Positions 60,036 through 64,000 of a DNA stretch of 64,000 nt are shown in pieces. Below the pieces are notes generated by a model. The model saw only the letters and a list, made by a program, of their open reading frames with translations. It had not been told where the DNA came from and ran no database searches. This stretch comes from Sternotherus odoratus (taxonomy: Eukaryota > Chordata > Testudines > Kinosternidae). The stretch spans positions 94,253,340 to 94,317,339 of the forward strand of contig JAVMKO010000002.1 of NCBI GenBank assembly GCA_032164245.1, given 5' to 3'. Position 1 is the first letter of the stretch. Each line of letters opens with the position of its first letter. Both the position numbers and the translations under genes were made by a program.

Positions 60036-60802
60036 TGGGAATTGCAGAGGGAGGGAGGGAGCAGTCTGTTAATAGGATAAGGCATTTGCTTTTCTGTACC
60101 GATTACATACATTTGTGCACCGAATACAGAAACCCATTTATTAAAAAGAATTCATTTATTGAACAGCTTTCTCATAATTTGAAATAAAAGTTGAAAAACA
60201 ATAAAATGTGTCCGGGAGGAGGGGGTGTGCAGTTGGAGTGGGAGGGGGTCAGTCAGAGATTGGCGTATGTCCTGGACTCATAACCTCCAATTCCCTCCGA
60301 ATTGCTGTATTCCCCCAACCCCATTTGCGGAGGGCGATTATGCTTGTTAGTAGGGGTTGAGTGCAGTGGATAAGGGTGCTGGGTCTGTGGGTTGGTCGGT
60401 GAAGAGAGGGGGGTTGGAGGCAGCTGTGGATGGTAATAACCAGGCAGCTGTTGATAGTGGCCTGAAGGGGCCAGAGGGCAAGAAGGGGAAGGGTTAGGGG
60501 GCAAGTGACAATGGGGGTGGCAAGCAGGGGGCTGCTGCTCCTGAAGGGCAGCGATCCGCTGCAGAGTCTCAACTTGCAGCTCTAATATTCTAAGCAGCTT
60601 GTCAGCGCGCTTATCAGCACACTGCTCGCGAGCTATCTCCCTCAGCTGCATTTGTTCCTCTCTCCGCTGTTCCCTACGCTTCCTGTCCTCCTCCCTCCGC
60701 GGTTGTCCATTGATGCCTGTTCCAGAACTTGCTTCAGAAGCTCTTCTTTGCTCTTCGTCGGACTGTTTCGAATTCTACTTAGTTTTTGAGCCACAGATAA
60801 GA

Positions 60803-61469
60803 CTGGTGACGATGTCAAGGACAAAGCCAGTGAAAGTTGCAAGTTCACAGTTAAAACACAAGATCCCATTGTTTGCAACAGACAGTATTAGGGAGTTCCC
60901 CGCATTCCTTGAATCTCTGTGCAGTTTCCCTGTCCAAATAAGCCATATCACACACAGAGGTACCCACTGATCCCCGGGCATGGTGAGTGGCGGGGACAAG
61001 CACTGTTTCCCTGCCTTTCTATACTATTGTTTTGGGGGAACGGAGGGCATTAGTGGGAACTACAGTCTGATAAGCATTCTCCCAACATTCTGTGTAGGTT
61101 TTCGTGCTGGAAGATATCTCGCTACTGCGGGTGACGGAGCAAGACAGGGCGGGGATTTTAAGGAGATGTGGCTTCCACCCAGGGCCATACGCAGCTTGCA
61201 TCTGTGCGGCGATGCTGCCCCCACCGCTCTTAGAAGAGTGGCGTGGACTGGTGACCGTGGCCAGGACAGCGAACATGCTGGGGCTCCCGCGAAACCTCCG
61301 CAGGCACATTGCAAGAGCTCTTATTGAGACCTTTGCAGAAATCACTGATGAGGATTACCGCGAGGTGATAGACTACAGCAATGCACTATTCCATATCTGG
61401 CAAGCATGCAAGCATCCCTTTTCTTTCCACCCTCGCCCAAGCTGCCTGCCAATAGAAAAGTATCTGTAC
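60803..61469 (-). other. Intron of the Harbinger Myb-like gene
   Basis: Donor GTACAG at 61469 and acceptor ending CACCAG at 60803 give a 667-bp GT-AG intron. The junction codon is G|TC (Val), which keeps the reading frame and joins the acidic linker to LSRIRNSPTK, matching the exon 2 start of the old copy (LSQIRRRKKR). The intron is filled by ORF3 on the opposite strand. Confidence 0.75.
60812..61468 (+). pseudogene. ORF3: third Harbinger gene, unknown function, in the Myb intron
   Basis: I do not recognise this protein. The ATG at 60812 (A at -3) opens exon A (60812-60982), MSRTKPVKVASSQLKHKIPL followed by REFPAFLESLCSFPVQ. It contains one in-frame TGA at 60968. A GTGAGT donor and a CTGTGTAG acceptor bound a 115-bp intron (60983-61097). 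Exon B continues in frame: VFVLEDISLLRVTEQDRAG, GPYAACICAAMLPPPLLEEW, LRRHIARALIETFAEIT, DEDYREVIDYSNALFHIW. It looks alpha-helical, with no signal peptide or membrane segment. It lies entirely within the antisense intron 60803-61469 of the Myb-like gene. The frame stays open to 61871, but beyond 61469 it is antisense to Myb exon 1 and probably not coding. A collinear decayed homologue is at 33361-33745; there the TGA position is TGG (Trp). Confidence 0.72.
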
Positions 61470-62457
61470 CTGCGCAAACCGGTGCTGCAGCCCTGGCCCC
61501 TGCAACCGCCGGATGCTGTGGCTCGTTCTGGCTGCACTGTGGGCTTGAGAGGCGTTCCTGGCTGCATGACTCCAGTGACTCCTCCGTACCCTGGCTCGCT
61601 GCCGCGGCCGCCGTCTCCTCCTCCTGCTGCTCCTCACCGTCCTGCTCCTCTCCAGCCTCCTTTCCCTTCCCCCCTTCAGTGGTGGGCTGGGAAGAAGTGT
61701 CCTGGGTGGCAACTGGAGTGCACGTTGGATCACCACCAAGTATCGCATCCAGATCCTTGTAGAACTTGCAGAACACGGGCTGCCCCAGAGCGGCTGTTTG
61801 CGTTGCGGGCTTGGCGATATGCAGTCCTAAGCTCCTTTACTTTTGCCCGGCACTGCAGAGTGTCCCGGTGATGCCCTCTGTCCTTCATGGCCCATGATAT
61901 CAGGCCATACGTATCGTAATTCCTGTGGCTAGACCGCAGCTGAGACTGGACAGCCACTTCCCCCCCCAACAACTGATGAGGTCCGTGACCTCATGATCGG
62001 ACCATGCTGGAGATCGCTTATTGCGAGGAGGCATGGCACATGGAGTCATGGCCAAGCAAAATGGTTACCTGAGGAACACTCCATGCCTGGCTCTAGCAAA
62101 CAGGAAGGGGGTTTTCAAATTTCCCTGGGAATTTAAAGTGCGGGTCTGACGTGTGGTCACCTGAGGATGCGACAGAAGAGTTTGAAACTGATGGCCAGAA
62201 TGGCTCGAACGGGAATTATGGGCCAGGCTGGAGGAGGCTGGAGGCTCATTAACGCGCAATGGGTGTTCACATTTGCGCCGTTGCGCTACAGCGGTAGCGC
62301 AAAAGCCATTATTCCCCTGGAAAAGATGGTTTACGAGTAGCGCGACAAGCCCGTACATTTAGCGCAATATGTGCCTTGCCAGTGTGTTCGGGTACAGAGT
62401 TATAGCGCTCCTGGCTTTATAGCGCTATAAAGTGCCAGTGTAACCAAGGCCTTAGAG

Positions 62458-63126
62458 CAGCGGTTTTCAAACTTGTTGAGACCGCGATCCCTTTTGGTGC
62501 TCCGGGGGGGGGGGGGGGCCGACCCCTCCGCCGAAAAACCGCCGATTTTTTTTTTTTTTTTTTTTTTTAAGCCATGCCAGGACTCCCCTGCGCCCTGGCC
62601 CCAGTCCCCGTTGCGGGCGGGCTCCCAGCTGAGCCCCAGCCCCGGTCCCCACTGGCGGCCGGGGCTCAGGGCTCGAGCCGCAGCCCGGGGCTCGAGCCGC
62701 CGCCCCGGGAGCGCGGCGCCGCCCAGGGATCCAGCCGGTGCCCGGGAGCATGGCTCAAGCCGCCGCCGCGCTCCCCAGGGCTCGGGGCTGCAGCCTCTGT
62801 CGGGGAATTCAGCCGGGGGAGCGCGGCTCCAGCCGCCGCCGTGCTCCCCAGGGCTCCAGCCTCTGTCGGGGAATTCAGCCGGGGGAGCGCGGCTCCATCC
62901 ACCGCCGCGCTCCCTGGGGCTTAGGGCTCCAGCCGCCGCCAGGGGAGCGCGGCTCCAGCCGCCGCGCTCCCCGGGGCTTGAGCTGGTGCCCCTGAGCGCT
63001 GCTCGAGCAGGCGCCGGTCCCCGGGGATCCCGCAGCAGGGAGTTGCTGCGGTAGGGGCCCGCGACCCCCACAAAAGTGGCCCGTGACCCCTCGAGGGGTC
63101 GCGACCCCCACTTTGAGAACCCCCGC
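62458..63126. mobile_element. Non-autonomous hAT element, family C, GC-rich
   Basis: It starts CAGCGGTTTTCAAACTTGTTG and ends GGGTCGCGACCCCCACTTTGAGAACCCCCGC. The flanking 8-mers CCTTAGAG and CTTGAAAG are an imperfect duplication. It inserted at the right edge of the Harbinger. The interior has a T run (about 62547-62568) and a GC-rich minisatellite. Its open frames are compositional. Confidence 0.85.
62640..63050. repeat. GC-rich minisatellite, about 66-bp period
   Basis: CAGCCTCTGTCGGGGAATTC starts at 62791 and again at 62857, followed each time by AGCCGGGGGAGCGCGGCTCC. Related GGGAGCGCGGCTCCAGCCGC units continue to about 62970. Confidence 0.85.
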
Positions 63127-63363
63127 TTGAAAGTAACTAGTTTATTTCAGCATAAGCTTTCGTGAGCTATAGCTCACTTCATCGGATGCATAGAATGGAA
63201 CAGAAGTAAAATGCATTTAGAAAGAAAGAATGAATGTATACATTAGCATACCAATTCTAACAGGGCTGTTAAATGTAGATGGGCCATTATCACTAGGAGA
63301 AAACAACAACAGATCTCCATTTCAAAAGGTGGAACAGCCCTCTTAGAATTGGTATGCTAATGT

Positions 63364-63392
63364 CTTTCTGTCTGTCTGTCTGTCTTTCTTTC
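63364..63392. repeat. (CTGT)n/(CTTT)n microsatellite
   Basis: TCTTTCTGTCTGTCTGTCTG followed by TCTTTCTTTC replaces part of the spacer between the cognate blocks of the PLE 3' UTR. Confidence 0.9.
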
Positions 63393-63550
63393 ACTTCTGT
63401 TCCATTCTATGCATCCGATGAAGTGAGCTATAGCTCACAAAAGCTTATGCTGAAATAAACTAGTCTCTAAGGTGCTACAAGTATTCCTGGCTTTCTTTAC
63501 GGATACAGACTAACATGGCTGCTATTCTTGAACCTGTCAGTATGGAAGAA

Positions 63551-64000
63551 GATTCTCCTCATCAGATGCAATATTTTCAACAGTGTGCACATAATACTCA
63601 AGAAGGATATTAAAAGCTCAAATTGGAAGTTGCAGACAAAGGTTTAATATAAATATTATTGCCAAGTTATTCTGCTATTAGTCCTTTATGAATCTTGGTC
63701 AGTTCAGTATTTCATGTAATATACCTGTTACATTTCATGTTAAATGGCTTCTTAGGCTGAGGGAAAACTAGAAAGACCTCTAGGCCAGTCTCAGAATACA
63801 GACACGCCTGCTGGTTCTGCTTGACAAATCCCAACTGAACATCCATCAGTTGACAAATCCCAACTGAACATCCATCAGTTGAGAGGGATAGACCTGGGAA
63901 CAACAAAATGGTCGGTCATTCCTTTCTCCCTTCACCTTATGACCACTTCTAGGGACTTTTTGCTGCTGGACTCTTCCTTTCTACTGAGTCTCATTGTATC
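63551..64000 (+). other. Intronic sequence to window end
   Basis: No exon was recognised. It contains the 29-bp tandem duplication listed separately. Confidence 0.5.
63821..63878. repeat. 29-bp tandem duplication
   Basis: A unit starting TTGACAAATCCCAACTGAAC and ending CATCCATCAG occurs twice without mismatch, starting at 63821 and 63850. Confidence 0.95.

Larger units (their letters stand above)
60253..62034 (-). pseudogene. Harbinger Myb/SANT-like gene, two exons
   Basis: On the - strand the ATG at 62034 starts MPPRNKRSPAWSDHEVTDL. The SANT/trihelix-like domain continues as LRSSHRNYDTYGLISWAMK, RGHHRDTLQCRAKVKELRTA and YRQARNANSRSG, then CKFYKDLDAILGGDP, after which comes an acidic linker. 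Frameshifts lie at the C run 61960-61967 and near 61760. Exon 1 ends at CAG|GTACAG (61470/61469). The acceptor CACCAG at 60803 joins it in frame to VLSVAQKLSRIRNSPTKSKE and LLKQVLEQ. A further one-base shift near 60700 precedes a charged coiled coil (REIAREQCADKRADKLLRI) and a Pro/His-rich tail. The partner protein aids transposase nuclear import and DNA binding in this superfamily. Confidence 0.85.
58477..62451 (+). mobile_element. PIF/Harbinger element with three genes
   Basis: The ends are inverted: GGTTACACTACAGGATTATAGCGC at 58483 and the reverse complement of GCGCTATAAAGTGCCAGTGTAACC at the right. Outside them lie GCGTTA and AAGGCC, then TAA on the left and TTA on the right. Aligned to the host PLE (GTAGCACCTTAGAG), the left TAA is a mutated TTA, so a 3-bp TTA target duplication is inferred. 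Subterminal zones are rich in TAGCGC words on both sides (58500-58640, 62230-62430), likely transposase-binding repeats. The genes are a transposase on +, a Myb/SANT-like gene on -, and ORF3 on + inside the Myb intron. A stop and frameshifts make this copy non-autonomous now. Confidence 0.92.
58452..63537. mobile_element. PLE inverted dimer, split by younger insertions
   Basis: A perfect 13-bp target duplication, CAGTATGGAAGAA, flanks the unit (58439-58451 and 63538-63550). The reversed left arm starts at 58452 (AGCCAGGAATACTTGTAG), is broken at about 58473 by a Harbinger and a hAT element, and resumes at 63130 (TAACTAGTTTATTTCAGC) to about 63300. The right arm in + orientation runs from about 63305 (AACAACAACAGATCTCC) to 63537, ending CAGACTAACATGGCTGCTAT. 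Both arms are 3' UTR and tail only; no coding part remains. Confidence 0.9.

Noticed and set aside
61470..61871. C-terminal extension of ORF3
   Set aside because: Beyond 61469 the frame runs antisense to Myb-like exon 1 and becomes proline/serine-rich. It is most likely an antisense shadow, so I end ORF3 at the intron boundary.
62400..63071. Long open frames on both strands after the Harbinger
   Set aside because: They fall inside the GC-rich hAT element and its minisatellite.
10227..64000. Search for JARID2 exon 2 and other host exons
   Set aside because: No segment continuing the JARID2 N-terminus (expected Asp-rich start followed by a WSEERVV-like segment) was found next to an acceptor, so none is reported.

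Overview
This is a vertebrate nuclear window. The only host gene seen is the promoter and first coding exon of JARID2, the Polycomb (PRC2) cofactor, at about 8.5-10.2 kb on the + strand. The 15-codon exon starts MSKERPKRNIIQKKY and ends at a GTAAGT donor. Upstream (1-8.4 kb) is gene-poor flank. Everything from 10.2 kb to the window end reads as the very long first intron. No further JARID2 exon was recognised.

The repeat content points to a sauropsid, most likely a turtle. There are CR1 LINEs with TTCTTATG tails, Penelope-like elements (PLEs) with GIY-YIG endonuclease remnants and inverted tail copies, old MIR SINEs, many non-autonomous hAT elements with 8-bp target duplications, TA-flanked pogo/mariner-type elements, and PIF/Harbinger elements. 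This assignment rests on recognising repeat families by eye, not on a search.

Layout: 0-1.3 kb broken CR1; 5.9-7.4 kb CR1 interrupted by a solo LTR, then a hAT element and a MIR; 8.5-10.2 kb CpG island, 5'UTR with upstream ORFs and JARID2 exon 1; about 12.1 kb an intronic patch with two perfect CREs; 15.8-17.1 kb two hAT elements; 20.2-21.4 kb CR1 with an open reverse-transcriptase C-terminus; 24.1-24.9 kb a pogo-like element with a GC-rich minisatellite; 32.3-37.3 kb an old Harbinger broken by two CR1 pieces; 43.7-44.8 kb a PLE inside a PLE; 47.8-48.4 kb two TA-flanked elements; 50.7 kb a near-perfect PLE hairpin; 53.8-54.6 kb two hAT elements sharing one target; 56.2-57.2 kb a hAT element; 58.4-63.5 kb a PLE inverted dimer split by a younger Harbinger and a hAT.

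The most interesting system is in the Harbinger elements. Both copies have a transposase gene and a Myb/SANT-like gene facing each other. Both also carry a third, unrecognised protein-coding gene, antisense to the Myb-like gene and lying inside its intron. The two copies are diverged but align collinearly over about 70 residues of this third protein. The copy without an intron supports the splice junction proposed for the copy that has one.
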